Origin: Ignavibacteriales bacterium UBA1304
GTDB taxonomy: Bacteria; Bacteroidota; Ignavibacteria; Ignavibacteriales; Ignavibacteriaceae
Assembly: GCA_002307295.1 (NCBI GenBank)
Contig: DBTY01000017.1
Span: 124,001-188,000, forward strand
Reading direction: 5' to 3'
DNA: 64,000 nucleotides
Shown: one piece after another, positions 26,390 through 34,639 of the stretch
Layout: every line of letters begins with the position of its first letter
How positions within the stretch are numbered: position 1 is the stretch's first letter
Notes under the pieces: generated by a model
The model's database searches: none
What the model was told of the DNA's origin: nothing
Seen by the model: the letters and a program-made list of their open reading frames with translations, nothing else
Made by a program: the position numbers and the translations under genes

Positions 26390-27532
26390 TTAGAAACCAG
26401 CGTACATAGGAAATTTCTGGAACTTGCATTCCAATGGACCGTTATGCAAAGTTATTTTTTTATAAGGATGCAGCCCTAACTTTTTAAGCGCGTCTTTGTT
26501 CGAGCTGATAAGCCATGCGTCGTAACCCGCATAAGCCGCTTTAAACCGGTCGCCTATCATTTTGTAAAAACCGTCAATGTCTTCTTCTTTCAGTCTTTCG
26601 CCGTAAGGAGGATTCATAATTAAAACTCCGCCGCCTTCTGGGGGAGTCTGCTCTTCAAATGATTTTCTAAGCAGCGTTACTTTGCCTTCAAGCTTAGCTA
26701 ACCGCGCGTTATTTTTTGCGTAACCGATTGATTCGGATGAAATATCCGAGCCGACTAATTTGTGCTCAAAAGGCGTTATCTGGTCTGTAGCTTCCTGGCA
26801 AAGTTTATCCCACAACTCGGGTTGAAAGTCGCGCCATTTCTGAAAGCCGAAAGATTTCCGTATAGAGCCGGGCGCAATATTATAAGCGAATAAAGCGGCT
26901 TCTATTAATATTGTGCCGGAGCCGCACATTGGATCTACAAAATTACTTTTTTTATCCCAGCTGGAAAGTAGCACTAAACCTGCGGCAAGAGCCTCGTTTA
27001 AGGGAGCTTCGTTTTTTTCTAATCGGTAACCCCGTTTATGAAGCGAACTGCCGGAGCTATCAAGTGAAACCGTGCATTCATCTTCAGAAATGTGTACGTT
27101 AATTCTTATTGTCGGGTCGTCCAACTCTACCGAAGGGCGTATGCTAAATTTATCGCGGAACTGATCGACAATAGCGTCTTTTGTTTTTAAAGCCACATAT
27201 TGCGAATGATTAAAAAATCTTGAATTAACGGCGCTATCGACTGCGAGCGTATTCTTGAAACTCATCAGTTTATTCCAGTCGATGCTTTGTATGCCGTCAT
27301 AAAGGACGTTTTCATTACGGGCGGTAAATTTATATATCGGTTTTAAAATTCGTAAAGCGGTGCGGCAATGCAGGTTTGCTTTATACATCAGTTCAGTATT
27401 GCCCGTAAAGCTTACCGCGCGGTTAAGTGCTTTAATATTGTTAGCCCCAAGGTTTTTTAGTTCTTCCGCCAGCACGTTTTCCAAGCCAAAATGAGTTTTG
27501 GCGGTCATAGTAAAATTTGATTCGTTTTCCAA
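26390..27532 (-). CDS. THUMP domain class I SAM-dependent RNA methyltransferase (RlmL/YpsC-like)
   Basis: The 380-residue protein has an N-terminal THUMP-type RNA-binding region (to about residue 160), followed by a Rossmann methyltransferase. The SAM loop is DPMCGSGT at 200-207 and the catalytic motif NPPYGERL at 307-314. NPPY indicates methylation of an exocyclic amino group. Family members such as E. coli RlmL (N-terminal part) methylate guanine N2 in 23S rRNA, but the exact target here is not certain. A second possible start is the ATG at codon 9. It stands alone, with the broken lipoprotein gene 17 bp downstream of its stop on the same strand. Confidence 0.88.
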   Translation of the reverse strand: MENESNFTMTAKTHFGLENVLAEELKNLGANNIKALNRAVSFTGNTELMYKANLHCRTALRILKPIYKFTARNENVLYDGIQSIDWNKLMSFKNTLAVDSAVNSRFFNHSQYVALKTKDAIVDQFRDKFSIRPSVELDDPTIRINVHISEDECTVSLDSSGSSLHKRGYRLEKNEAPLNEALAAGLVLLSSWDKKSNFVDPMCGSGTILIEAALFAYNIAPGSIRKSFGFQKWRDFQPELWDKLCQEATDQITPFEHKLVGSDISSESIGYAKNNARLAKLEGKVTLLRKSFEEQTPPEGGGVLIMNPPYGERLKEEDIDGFYKMIGDRFKAAYAGYDAWLISSNKDALKKLGLHPYKKITLHNGPLECKFQKFPMYAGF

Positions 27533-27742
27533 AATAGTTCCTGTTTAGAGCGATAAGGCGGAAATATCCGCTTTATCAAATTAGCGTTTTATGTCATGCA
27601 AAAATATTAGGATATTTGTAATGTAAACGCTTTTATTACATAAAAATATTAATTATTTAAATTTAACAGAAAAAATTAAATTTATTGAATTTATTTGCGA
27701 TAATATATCAAAGGATTTAAAATCACAGTAATTAAGGAAGGC

Positions 27743-28126
27743 ATGGAACCGGTAGGCAATTCTTTAAGTACGACAAATATAGAAAGTTATTTTGCTAACG
27801 CTCAAACAACTGGCGCTACTGAAGAGACGACGCAAAAAAAAGACAGCGCTGAAATTTCAAATACGTCAAAAGTATTGAATAAAGTTGAGCAGTTTATGAA
27901 TCTTGGAAGTTCAGACAGATTGAGCATTGACGATTTGAGTCCAAGCGAGAAAAAAGAGTTTCTTACAATGCTTTCAAAGCTAATAAAAAACGGCTATATG
28001 GGTTACGAAGTATTAGACATTAATGGCAGGCCGGAAAAACACGATATAGATATGGAAATAGGCGACCAAAGAATAGTTGGATCCAAACTATATAAGAAAG
28101 ATAATTACGATAGTAATAAGCTATAA
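27743..28126 (+). CDS. Hypothetical protein with FlgM-like motif
   Basis: The 127-residue protein has a clear ribosome-binding site (AAGGAAGG) just before the ATG. Its N-terminal half is low-complexity and polar, and the segment 'KKDSAEISNTSKVLNKVEQF' (about 36-55) resembles the D-x-[VLI]-E-[IL]-S-x-x-[AS] motif of FlgM-type anti-sigma factors. The C-terminal half contains 'LSPSEKKEFLTMLSKLIKNG' and a glycine-rich strand region. It has no signal peptide. The function is unknown. Its stop codon lies one base from the end of the convergent gene 28128-28679, which contains the same kind of motif. Confidence 0.7.
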   Translation: MEPVGNSLSTTNIESYFANAQTTGATEETTQKKDSAEISNTSKVLNKVEQFMNLGSSDRLSIDDLSPSEKKEFLTMLSKLIKNGYMGYEVLDINGRPEKHDIDMEIGDQRIVGSKLYKKDNYDSNKL

Positions 28127-28127
28127 G

Positions 28128-28679
28128 TCAGGCGGTAATATCAACAAGAGAACCGGTTTTTGCCTCTTGACCCGAGTTAAATTTGTTATACAATTTGTTT
28201 TTAGCGGAGCTGCTTTGATAGTTTCGCATTTCAGCTAAATGCTCCAGAGGGATTGTTAAAATATAGCCGCCGCTGGAAACGTTTTCTGAATATGTTTGAG
28301 CAGTTGAATTTTCTGAGCTGGTCTGATAAGCTTTTTTTCGGGCGTCCATATTTTGGACAAGCTCGTTTTCAGAAAGTTCCATTTTATTTTCAAGAATAGA
28401 TTTAAACGCCGATTGCGACTTATATATTGGCGAGTTTCTGCTTAAGAGAGATTTTTGCGAGGTTGTGTAATTTGAGTCGATAATGTTCATGCTGCTTGCA
28501 GCTTCTGAACTAAGCTCCAGGGTATCAGCCGTAGTCGAGCTTTTAGACGAAGCGCCGCCATCAACAAGAGCGGTGTCGCGCCTCTGTTTTTGGGCTTCGG
28601 AACCAACATAGTAGGTTAAATAACTTACTGAGTTGGACGCTTCCGTTATTCCTATATTACTTATCGGATCTACTATCAT
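28128..28679 (-). CDS. Hypothetical protein with FlgM-like motif, Ser/Ala-rich
   Basis: The 183-residue protein is rich in Ser, Ala, Asn and Gln and looks largely disordered. It carries 'TADTLELSSEAASSMNIIDS' (about 50-69), again like the D-x-[LIV]-E-[IL]-S-x-x-[AS] motif in FlgM and other flagellar-associated proteins. It ends 'SGQEAKTGSLVDITA'. There is no signal peptide, membrane segment or recognisable enzyme motif. It is convergent with the 27743 gene and separated by a single base, so the two transcripts must overlap if either runs on. Confidence 0.65.
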   Translation of the reverse strand: MIVDPISNIGITEASNSVSYLTYYVGSEAQKQRRDTALVDGGASSKSSTTADTLELSSEAASSMNIIDSNYTTSQKSLLSRNSPIYKSQSAFKSILENKMELSENELVQNMDARKKAYQTSSENSTAQTYSENVSSGGYILTIPLEHLAEMRNYQSSSAKNKLYNKFNSGQEAKTGSLVDITA

Positions 28680-29062
28680 AGGTTCGTGTAACTATAAAAA
28701 TTCGCTTGCCTGTTAATTTTAAAAACAATATAAATACTACTCCGGATAAATACTTATTTTTTCCCATATTTCCAAATCATTTACATATCCGATAAATTGA
28801 TAATTTGGGCGTTATTCTACATAATATGTTGCTCAAATGTTAAAATCTATCAATAAAATGCGCCTAAAATTAAAAGCGGGGGCTTTGTCTGTTGTAAAAT
28901 TCACGGCAAGTCTTTATTTTTGTACAAATAAATAATGCTGCCGTCTTACAATAAGATGCACAGTCAGGCGTTCACAAAATACAGCGTTAATGAAATTATA
29001 ATTATCAAACCAATAAACTAAGTAATTCTATTATTTAACTTTTTAGTTTTGGAGATAATTAT
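28680..29062. other. Intergenic region, no gene found
   Basis: This is a 383-bp AT-rich gap between divergent genes. It should carry promoters for both, but I see no convincing -35/-10 pair, tRNA, hairpin or repeat. A GGAG ribosome-binding site lies at its end, in front of the ABC-F gene. Confidence 0.6.
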
Positions 29063-30673
29063 ATGCCATCCTTTATTAAGGTATCTAATCTTTCGTACTC
29101 ATTTCAAAACGGCAAAAAGCTGTTTGATAGTTTAAGTTTTAACGTATCCACAGAAAAAATCGGTTTAACCGGAGACAATGGCTACGGTAAAACGACTCTT
29201 TTGAGATTAATTTCCGGCGAATTAATTCCGTCTTCCGGTTCAATAAGCGTACAGGGAACCATTGTAAAATTTAACCAGGATCATGCACAGCTATCCGAAT
29301 TAAGCGCCGTAGAAATTCTTGGCGTTAAAAATCAACTTTTAGCTTTGGAAAGAATTGCAGATGGAACTGGCAATGAAGACGACTTTAGCCTGGCGGAAAA
29401 TAATTGGGATATTGAGCAGCGAATAGACGCTTCTCTTGCGATGTTCGGCTTAGCTCATGTAGAAAGAGAAAGGAAATTTTCAAGTCTAAGCGGAGGCGAA
29501 GCCGGAAGACTTTTGCTTGCTTCATGTCTTATTAAAAATCCGGACTTCATTTTGTTTGACGAGCCTACCAATCATCTTGATTCAGAAGCGCGCGAAGCTT
29601 TTTATAACATTGTAAGTGATTACAAAAAAGGTTTGCTTGTCGTTAGTCACGATAGAGCTCTGTTGTGGCGCATGGATAAAATCATTGAACTATCGGATAA
29701 AGGGATAAAAATTTATGGCGGAGCTTACGATTTTTATTATGAACAAAAACAAATTGAAAAAGACGCAATAATTCAGAAAATAAATGCTGCGGAAACCGAG
29801 CTCAAAAAACAAATTAAACTCGCCGCATCCGTCGTAAGCGCTAAAGAAAAAAAGAACAGCCTTGCAAAGTTGAATAGGGGAGACGGCAGTACGATTAAAA
29901 CGGTTTTGAACAAAAGAAGAAATAACGCTGAAAGGACTTTGGCTCATCTGGCTGCGGCGCATGAGAAAAAAATAGACATCATAAACGACAAGCTTCAATC
30001 GCTAAAAAACGGTTTTTCGCAGGAGAGATTAATAAAATTAGATTTAGCGGCTAACAATAAATTCAAAGCAAAATTTCTTGTAAGCGCTATGGATGTAAAT
30101 TATTCATATGAAGTTGATAACTTGTGGAATAAGGGGGTGAGTTTTGAAATTGCGTCTAACGATAGGGTCTTAATTGCGGGGCGTAACGGTTCCGGTAAAA
30201 CCACATTGATAAATTTAATAACGCAAAAAATCACTCCAACTGAAGGGAGCATAAAAATAAATTGCGCAAATATTGGTTTGATAGATCAGAAATACGGCTT
30301 GCTGAATCCTGGAATTACAATTTTTGAAAACATTAAACGATTTGCTCCTTCCAATATGTCGGAGCATGAATTAAGGATAAGGCTTGGAAGGTTTTTGTTT
30401 TATAAAGACGATGCATTTAAAATAACCGGAACTTTAAGCGGCGGGGAAAAATGCAGGTTATCGATGGCTTGTCTTTTAGCAGCGTCTAATATGCCAGATT
30501 TAATAATATTAGACGAGCCTACAAACAATCTTGATTTAACAAGCATAGAACAAATGCAAAGCGCGCTTAACAGTTATTCCGGTTCGTTAGCGGTAATATC
30601 GCACGACGTCGATTTTGCTCAAAGCATAGGAATAAATAAAATAATAAATCTAGATGAAATCTCCGGCGCGTAA
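29063..30673 (+). CDS. ABC-F family ATP-binding protein
   Basis: The 536-residue protein has two ABC ATPase domains and no membrane segments. The first domain has Walker A GDNGYGKT at 37-44 and 'LSGGEAGRLLLASCLIKNPD' with 'FDEPTNHLD'. The second has GRNGSGK at 373-379 and 'LSGGEKCRLSMACLLAAS' with 'LDEPTNNLDL'. Between them is a charged linker with the P-site-tRNA-interaction-like region ('KKNSLAKLNRGDGSTIKTVL'). ABC-F proteins act on the ribosome; some give antibiotic resistance by displacing drugs, others rescue stalled ribosomes. Sequence alone does not decide which. The first glycine loop (GDNGYGKT, Tyr for the usual Ser) is slightly atypical. Confidence 0.9.
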   Translation: MPSFIKVSNLSYSFQNGKKLFDSLSFNVSTEKIGLTGDNGYGKTTLLRLISGELIPSSGSISVQGTIVKFNQDHAQLSELSAVEILGVKNQLLALERIADGTGNEDDFSLAENNWDIEQRIDASLAMFGLAHVERERKFSSLSGGEAGRLLLASCLIKNPDFILFDEPTNHLDSEAREAFYNIVSDYKKGLLVVSHDRALLWRMDKIIELSDKGIKIYGGAYDFYYEQKQIEKDAIIQKINAAETELKKQIKLAASVVSAKEKKNSLAKLNRGDGSTIKTVLNKRRNNAERTLAHLAAAHEKKIDIINDKLQSLKNGFSQERLIKLDLAANNKFKAKFLVSAMDVNYSYEVDNLWNKGVSFEIASNDRVLIAGRNGSGKTTLINLITQKITPTEGSIKINCANIGLIDQKYGLLNPGITIFENIKRFAPSNMSEHELRIRLGRFLFYKDDAFKITGTLSGGEKCRLSMACLLAASNMPDLIILDEPTNNLDLTSIEQMQSALNSYSGSLAVISHDVDFAQSIGINKIINLDEISGA

Positions 30674-30689
30674 ACAAAAAAGCGCCGGA
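30662..30689 (+). terminator. Hairpin at the end of the ABC-F gene, candidate terminator
   Basis: The arms TCCGGCGC (30662-30669) and GCGCCGGA (30682-30689) pair perfectly over 8 bp. The stop codon lies in the loop. The downstream T-run is short (AATTT), so termination may be weak. It sits between the convergent ABC-F and AlaX-like genes and could serve both. Confidence 0.55.
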
Positions 30690-30703
30690 ATTTAAAAGCA
30701 TGT

Positions 30704-31144
30704 TTAATCTAATTTATATCGTATTCGTAAAATTTCATTTTCAAAACCGGAAGAAATAATTCTGAATGCGCCAATTTCACGAGTGTTAGAAACATGTTCG
30801 CCGATGCATGGACAGGCGTCGTAATCTCCAATTTTAATTATACGCAAAACTTCTCCGGCCTCGTCAGGCAGGCGGCCTAAATAAAATTGTTTAGCCGCTT
30901 CTTCGCGCGGAAGAAATTCTTCGGTAACAGGCATTTCAGCTTTAATAACGTCGTTAACTCTTTTTTCTAGATCTTTAAGTTCTTCATCGGTTAAATTCCG
31001 GTCGAAGCTTTTATAGTCGCATTTAGATTTCTTTTTTTCAATATGGGCGCTGAATGAGCGGCCTTTGTTGAATAGTTTTACCATTGTGCCGTTTAGTATA
31101 TGTTCGGCCGAGTGCATTCTTGGGTCGGTTTCTTTTTTCATCAT
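30704..31144 (-). CDS. AlaX-type alanyl-tRNA editing domain protein
   Basis: Free-standing AlaX proteins hydrolyse mischarged Ser- or Gly-tRNA(Ala) in trans. I place the start at the ATG at 31144 (146 residues); a TTG 12 bp upstream is possible but weaker. The two zinc-ligand motifs of the editing domain are present: HSAEH at residues 11-15, and 'DACPCIGEHVSNT' with its Cys and His. 'GRSFSAHIEKKK' fits the editing core. The catalytic AlaRS domain is absent, so it cannot aminoacylate. It lies between two ABC-F genes, which places three translation-fidelity factors together. Confidence 0.82.
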   Translation of the reverse strand: MMKKETDPRMHSAEHILNGTMVKLFNKGRSFSAHIEKKKSKCDYKSFDRNLTDEELKDLEKRVNDVIKAEMPVTEEFLPREEAAKQFYLGRLPDEAGEVLRIIKIGDYDACPCIGEHVSNTREIGAFRIISSGFENEILRIRYKLD

Positions 31145-31260
31145 CAATAATATCAAAAAATGTTATAAATTAAGAGTGATAATTTAGAATATTTTGTATG
31201 TATTGCAATGCATTTTAAAACTATATAGTCTTATGTTATGTATAAAAAGGAGAATTATAA

Positions 31261-32943
31261 ATGAGTATTGAACCGAATAAAATAATCTATTCAATGATAG
31301 GCGTTAGTAAGTATTACAACCAGAAGCCTGTGCTAAAAGATATTTACCTGTCTTATTTTTATGGGGCAAAAATAGGGGTTCTTGGACTTAACGGTTCGGG
31401 TAAAAGCACGCTGTTAAAAATACTTGCCAATGTGGATAAAGAATTTAACGGCGAAACTGTTTTAACTCCCGGCTATACAATTGGCTATCTTGAACAGGAA
31501 CCTCAGCTTGACGAAACAAAAACAGTAAAGGAAATTGTTGAAGAAGGCGTGCAGGAAATTGTGGATTTGTTAAAGGAATATGACCGGATTAATGAAAAAT
31601 TTGCAGAACCGATGTCAGACGATGAAATGACTAAGCTGCTTGAGAAGCAGGGGAGTGTGCAAGAGAAACTTGATCACGCTAACGCCTGGGAGCTCGATTC
31701 TAAATTGGAAATGGCAATGGACGCTCTCCGCTGTCCATCCGGCGATACTTCAGTTAAAGTTCTTTCCGGCGGAGAAAGAAGAAGAGTCGCTTTATGCCGT
31801 CTGTTGCTTAAGAAGCCTGATATTCTTTTACTTGACGAGCCGACTAACCATTTGGACGCGGAATCTATTGAATGGTTGGAACATCATCTACAGAAATACG
31901 AAGGAACTGTTATAGCTGTTACCCATGATAGATATTTCTTAGATAATGTAGCCGGCTGGATATTGGAGCTTGATAGAGGCGAAGGCATACCATGGAAGGG
32001 AAATTATTCTTCATGGCTTGAGCAGAAGCAAGACAGACTGCTTCAGGAAGAAAGAAAAGAAACTGAAAGACAAAGAACATTAAAAAGAGAACTCGAGTGG
32101 ATACGAATGTCGCCTAAAGGAAGACACGCAAAATCTAAGGCGCGTATTTCCGCTTACGAAAATCTGGCTAAAGAGGATAATGAAAAATTAGCAAAAGATT
32201 TGGAAATTTATATTCCAGCTGGAGAAAGGCTGGGCAATGTTGTGATTGAAGCCGATAAAATTGCCAAAGCGTATGGCGAAAAACTTTTAGTTGAAGATAT
32301 GACTTTTGCTTTGCCTCCAGGAGGTATAGTAGGCATTATAGGTCCTAATGGCGCGGGTAAAACAACTCTCTTCCGTATGATTACAGGACAGGAACAACCT
32401 GATTCCGGTTCAATTAAAATTGGCGAAACGGTTAAGCTTGCTTATGTAGATCAAAGCCGCGAAGCTTTAGACCCAAATAAATCAATTTGGGAAATGATTT
32501 CAGGCGGCAGCGATACTATTGAACTAGGAAAACTTACAATCAACTCTCGCGCTTATGTTGCGCAGTTTAATTTTTCCGGAGCCGATCAGCAAAAGAAAGT
32601 CGGCGTTCTTTCCGGCGGCGAAAGAAACAGAGTGCATCTTGCTATGATGCTTAAGGAGGGGGCTAACGTCCTTTTGCTTGATGAACCGACTAACGATTTA
32701 GATGTTAACACAATGCGCGCTTTGGAGGAAGCTTTAGAAAACTTTGTGGGCTGCGCGGTTATAATTAGTCACGACAGATGGTTCCTTGATAGAATTGCGA
32801 CTCATATTCTTGCCTTTGAAGGAGATAGTAAAGTCGTTTGGTTTGAAGGGAATTATTCAGACTATGAGGAGAATAAACGCCAGCGTCTTGGCGCAGCGGC
32901 AGATCAGCCGCATAGAATTAAATATCGGCATTTAACTCGTTAA
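31261..32943 (+). CDS. ettA: Energy-dependent translational throttle protein EttA (ABC-F)
   Basis: EttA binds the ribosomal E site and gates entry of ribosomes into elongation according to ATP/ADP ratio. The 560-residue length matches the E. coli protein (about 555). There are two ABC domains: GLNGSGKS at 42-49 with 'LSGGERRRVALCRLLLKKPD', and 'GPNGAGKTTLFRMITGQEQP' with 'LSGGERNRVHLAMMLKEGAN'. The EttA-specific linker 'ELEWIRMSPKGRHAKSKARI' and the C-terminal tail 'HRIKYRHLTR' identify the subfamily. A good AAGGAG ribosome-binding site precedes the ATG. Confidence 0.93.
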   Translation: MSIEPNKIIYSMIGVSKYYNQKPVLKDIYLSYFYGAKIGVLGLNGSGKSTLLKILANVDKEFNGETVLTPGYTIGYLEQEPQLDETKTVKEIVEEGVQEIVDLLKEYDRINEKFAEPMSDDEMTKLLEKQGSVQEKLDHANAWELDSKLEMAMDALRCPSGDTSVKVLSGGERRRVALCRLLLKKPDILLLDEPTNHLDAESIEWLEHHLQKYEGTVIAVTHDRYFLDNVAGWILELDRGEGIPWKGNYSSWLEQKQDRLLQEERKETERQRTLKRELEWIRMSPKGRHAKSKARISAYENLAKEDNEKLAKDLEIYIPAGERLGNVVIEADKIAKAYGEKLLVEDMTFALPPGGIVGIIGPNGAGKTTLFRMITGQEQPDSGSIKIGETVKLAYVDQSREALDPNKSIWEMISGGSDTIELGKLTINSRAYVAQFNFSGADQQKKVGVLSGGERNRVHLAMMLKEGANVLLLDEPTNDLDVNTMRALEEALENFVGCAVIISHDRWFLDRIATHILAFEGDSKVVWFEGNYSDYEENKRQRLGAAADQPHRIKYRHLTR

Positions 32944-32978
32944 TCCTGTTTTGGGTAAATATATGTGCTTGTGAGCTC

Positions 32979-33005
32979 GCTCGGGCGGGGGCGCCCGAGC
33001 CACAA
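32979..33005 (-). repeat. REP hairpin, upstream flank of the RAYT locus
   Basis: GCTCGGGCG (32979-32987) and CGCCCGAGC (32992-33000) form a 9-bp GC-rich stem with a 4-nt loop, followed by CACAA. Read on the minus strand this gives TTGTG-GCTCGGGCG..., with GTGG in place of the usual GTAG foot. The hairpin is identical to the one at 34639-34660, and the two copies bracket the RAYT locus in the same orientation. Confidence 0.75.
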
Positions 33006-33055
33006 TAAAAAAATAAAAAATAAATAATTTAATCTTAAAGCATTTGAGAGTGCAA

Positions 33056-33139
33056 ATGAAAAAGATTTTAATTGTAGAACGGGCGCCCGTAAATAAAAAC
33101 AGCGAGGGTAAGAAAGAAATTACAAATTATTATTCATAA
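33056..33139 (+). pseudogene. Duplicated 5' fragment of the RAYT gene
   Basis: An open frame of 27 codons starting 'MKKILIVERAP' is identical in its first 11 codons to the start of the transposase gene 849 bp downstream. Its upstream 25 bp are also closely related (33031-33055 versus 33880-33904). After the shared half of a REP hairpin (GTAGAACGGGCGCCC) it diverges and stops. I read it as a remnant of a duplicated RAYT 5' end, not a functional gene. Confidence 0.6.
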
Positions 33140-33190
33140 AGGCAGTGTTTCGCTAAAGTTTAATTTATATAAATTATAAAGGAGCTTTTT

Positions 33191-33364
33191 ATGGAAACTT
33201 ATTTTAAAATACTCTTTATCTCAATTCTCGCTTTACTTCAAGCGCTAACTTTGCAACAGATTATAGAAACATTTAATGGGATAGTCTTATTTCTGACATT
33301 GATCGTAATAATTTGTTATACTTTTGAAACGTACAAGCAACATAAGTTAACGAAGGCTCTCTAA
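33191..33364 (+). CDS. Small membrane protein, probable 5' part of a split gene
   Basis: A 57-codon frame follows an AAGGAG ribosome-binding site. The product is mostly two hydrophobic segments ('YFKILFISILALLQALTL' and 'IVLFLTLIVIICYTF') and ends 'ETYKQHKLTKAL'. The next frame (33370) begins six bases after this stop in the -1 frame with coiled-coil-like sequence. Together they would make one protein with two membrane helices and a cytoplasmic domain, so a frameshift or a sequencing indel near 33346-33364 is likely. I found no recognised slippery heptamer. The pair lies between the duplicated RAYT 5' ends. Confidence 0.55.
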   Translation: METYFKILFISILALLQALTLQQIIETFNGIVLFLTLIVIICYTFETYKQHKLTKAL

Positions 33365-33369
33365 AATTA

Positions 33370-33873
33370 TTGCAAGAACAATTAGAATTAGAAAAATTGA
33401 AAAAAGAACCAAACATATCTGCATATTTAGACAATGGAGGCTCAATACGATCAGTTTTGCTTGTCTTGAGTAATGATGGGGAAGGCGTTGCAAAAGAAGT
33501 AAAAGCAAAAATCTCTCCTTCTTTTGATTTGGGTAATGAAGGATTAAAAAAATATTTCGAAAGAAATGCTTTGTTTAATAAGGGCGTTACAATCGTTCCA
33601 TTTGTAAAACGGCAAATTAGATTTGCCTGGATAACTCCAGAATTAAAAAGCTCTTGCAAAGATGGAACATTGAATGCTCAATATGAACTTGAGCTTGAAT
33701 ATAAAAATATAAACGGGAAATTATTTAAATCAACCTTTACATTAGCAGTTGATGAATTTTTTAATACTCTCGATCCTTTAGATAAAACTGATTTTACAAA
33801 AATAGCTGAAAGTTTAGAGACGATAGCAAAATTTATTGAATCAATTAATGATACCCAAGCTTTAAATAAATAA
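33370..33873 (+). CDS. Hypothetical protein, probable 3' part of a split gene
   Basis: A 167-codon frame from a TTG. The first part is helical ('LQEQLELEKLKKEPNISAYL'), followed by a beta-rich region ('GSIRSVLLVLSNDGEGVAKE' ... 'NAQYELELEYKNINGKLFKS') that resembles a small beta-sandwich. I do not recognise the family. No convincing ribosome-binding site precedes the TTG. The natural reading is that it continues the upstream 57-codon membrane frame after a frameshift; alternatively it is translated by coupling to the stop at 33364. Confidence 0.55.
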   Translation: MQEQLELEKLKKEPNISAYLDNGGSIRSVLLVLSNDGEGVAKEVKAKISPSFDLGNEGLKKYFERNALFNKGVTIVPFVKRQIRFAWITPELKSSCKDGTLNAQYELELEYKNINGKLFKSTFTLAVDEFFNTLDPLDKTDFTKIAESLETIAKFIESINDTQALNK

Positions 33874-33904
33874 AAAAATAATCTTAAAACATTTGAGGCC
33901 TCAA

Positions 33905-34519
33905 ATGAAAAAGATTTTAATTGTAGAACGGGCGCCCTCGCCCGTTCATGGTAAGGCTGCTGGCAATGATCATCCCAATAAAAATATAGAGACCGACGCT
34001 AACCGCGAAAAACTATTTTCCCCAATTACAGAATTTCAAATTACGTACAGAAATCTGCCTCATTGGCAAAATCCGGGAAGCGTTTATTTCGTTACATTCA
34101 GAACGTATCATAGCTTAATTCTCGACGACGTCTCAAAACAAATACTATACGATAATATTGTCTATTACAGTAAAACAAAATATGATCTGTTTTCCTTCAT
34201 CATAATGGACGACCATGCGCATCTGATTATTCAGCCAAAATCAACAGATCCAAATTTATTTATATGCCTGCCTGAAATTATGCACGCTGTTAAAGGGTAT
34301 GCCGCTAAGGAAATAAAAAAACACCTTTCGCTGATGTGGGAAAATGCTGATATGGAAAAACAGCGCCTTATCCCTGATCGTATATTCCAGGGCGAGTACT
34401 ACGATAGAATAATTCGTAATGATAAAGAATTTTATAATACTATGGACTATATCGCCCTTAACTCTGTTAAAAAGGGATTGTGCAAGAACCCTTATGATTA
34501 TCAATGGTATTATTATTAA
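33905..34519 (+). CDS. REP-associated tyrosine transposase (RAYT, Y1_Tnp/IS200-like)
   Basis: The 204-residue protein is a single-domain HUH/Y1 transposase related to IS200/IS605 TnpA. Visible features are 'PGSVYFVTFRTYHSL', the HUH pair HAH in 'IIMDDHAHLIIQPK', and the C-terminal region 'FQGEYYDRIIRNDKEFYNTM' with candidate catalytic tyrosines. RAYTs cut and join single-stranded REP hairpins that carry a GTAG foot; they are usually domesticated, single-copy genes. The start is the only in-frame ATG that keeps the domain. Its first 15 codons include a complete REP hairpin (33923-33947). REP hairpins lie on both sides and 19-bp repeats follow. Confidence 0.85.
   Translation: MKKILIVERAPSPVHGKAAGNDHPNKNIETDANREKLFSPITEFQITYRNLPHWQNPGSVYFVTFRTYHSLILDDVSKQILYDNIVYYSKTKYDLFSFIIMDDHAHLIIQPKSTDPNLFICLPEIMHAVKGYAAKEIKKHLSLMWENADMEKQRLIPDRIFQGEYYDRIIRNDKEFYNTMDYIALNSVKKGLCKNPYDYQWYYY
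33923..33947 (+). repeat. REP hairpin inside the RAYT 5' coding region
   Basis: GTAG (33923-33926) overlaps the stem GAACGGGCG (33926-33934), which pairs with CGCCCGTTC (33939-33947) across a CCCT loop. Compared with the REPs at 32979 and 34639 the outer bases differ in a compensating way (AA/TT against CT/AG), which supports selection on the hairpin. A truncated copy (GTAGAACGGGCGCCCG) is at 33074-33089. Confidence 0.75.
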
Positions 34520-34525
34520 AAAAAG

Positions 34526-34639
34526 CTCGGACGGAAAAAATATGCTCGGACGGGGAAAATATGTTCGGACGGAAAAAATATGCTCGGACGGAAAAAATAT
34601 GCTCGGACGGAAAAAATATGTTCGGACAGAAAAAATATG
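34526..34639 (+). repeat. Six 19-bp tandem repeats after the RAYT gene
   Basis: Six adjacent copies of CTCGGACGGAAAAAATATG lie at 34526, 34545, 34564, 34583, 34602 and 34621. Copies two, three and six carry single or double substitutions. The first nine bases resemble one arm of the neighbouring REP (CTCGGGCGG), and the array runs directly into that REP at 34639. Frames through the array have no start or codon support, so it is noncoding. Confidence 0.95.

Noticed and set aside
34526..34639. Possible CRISPR array
   Set aside because: The 19-bp units are directly adjacent with no unique spacers, and no cas gene is in the window.
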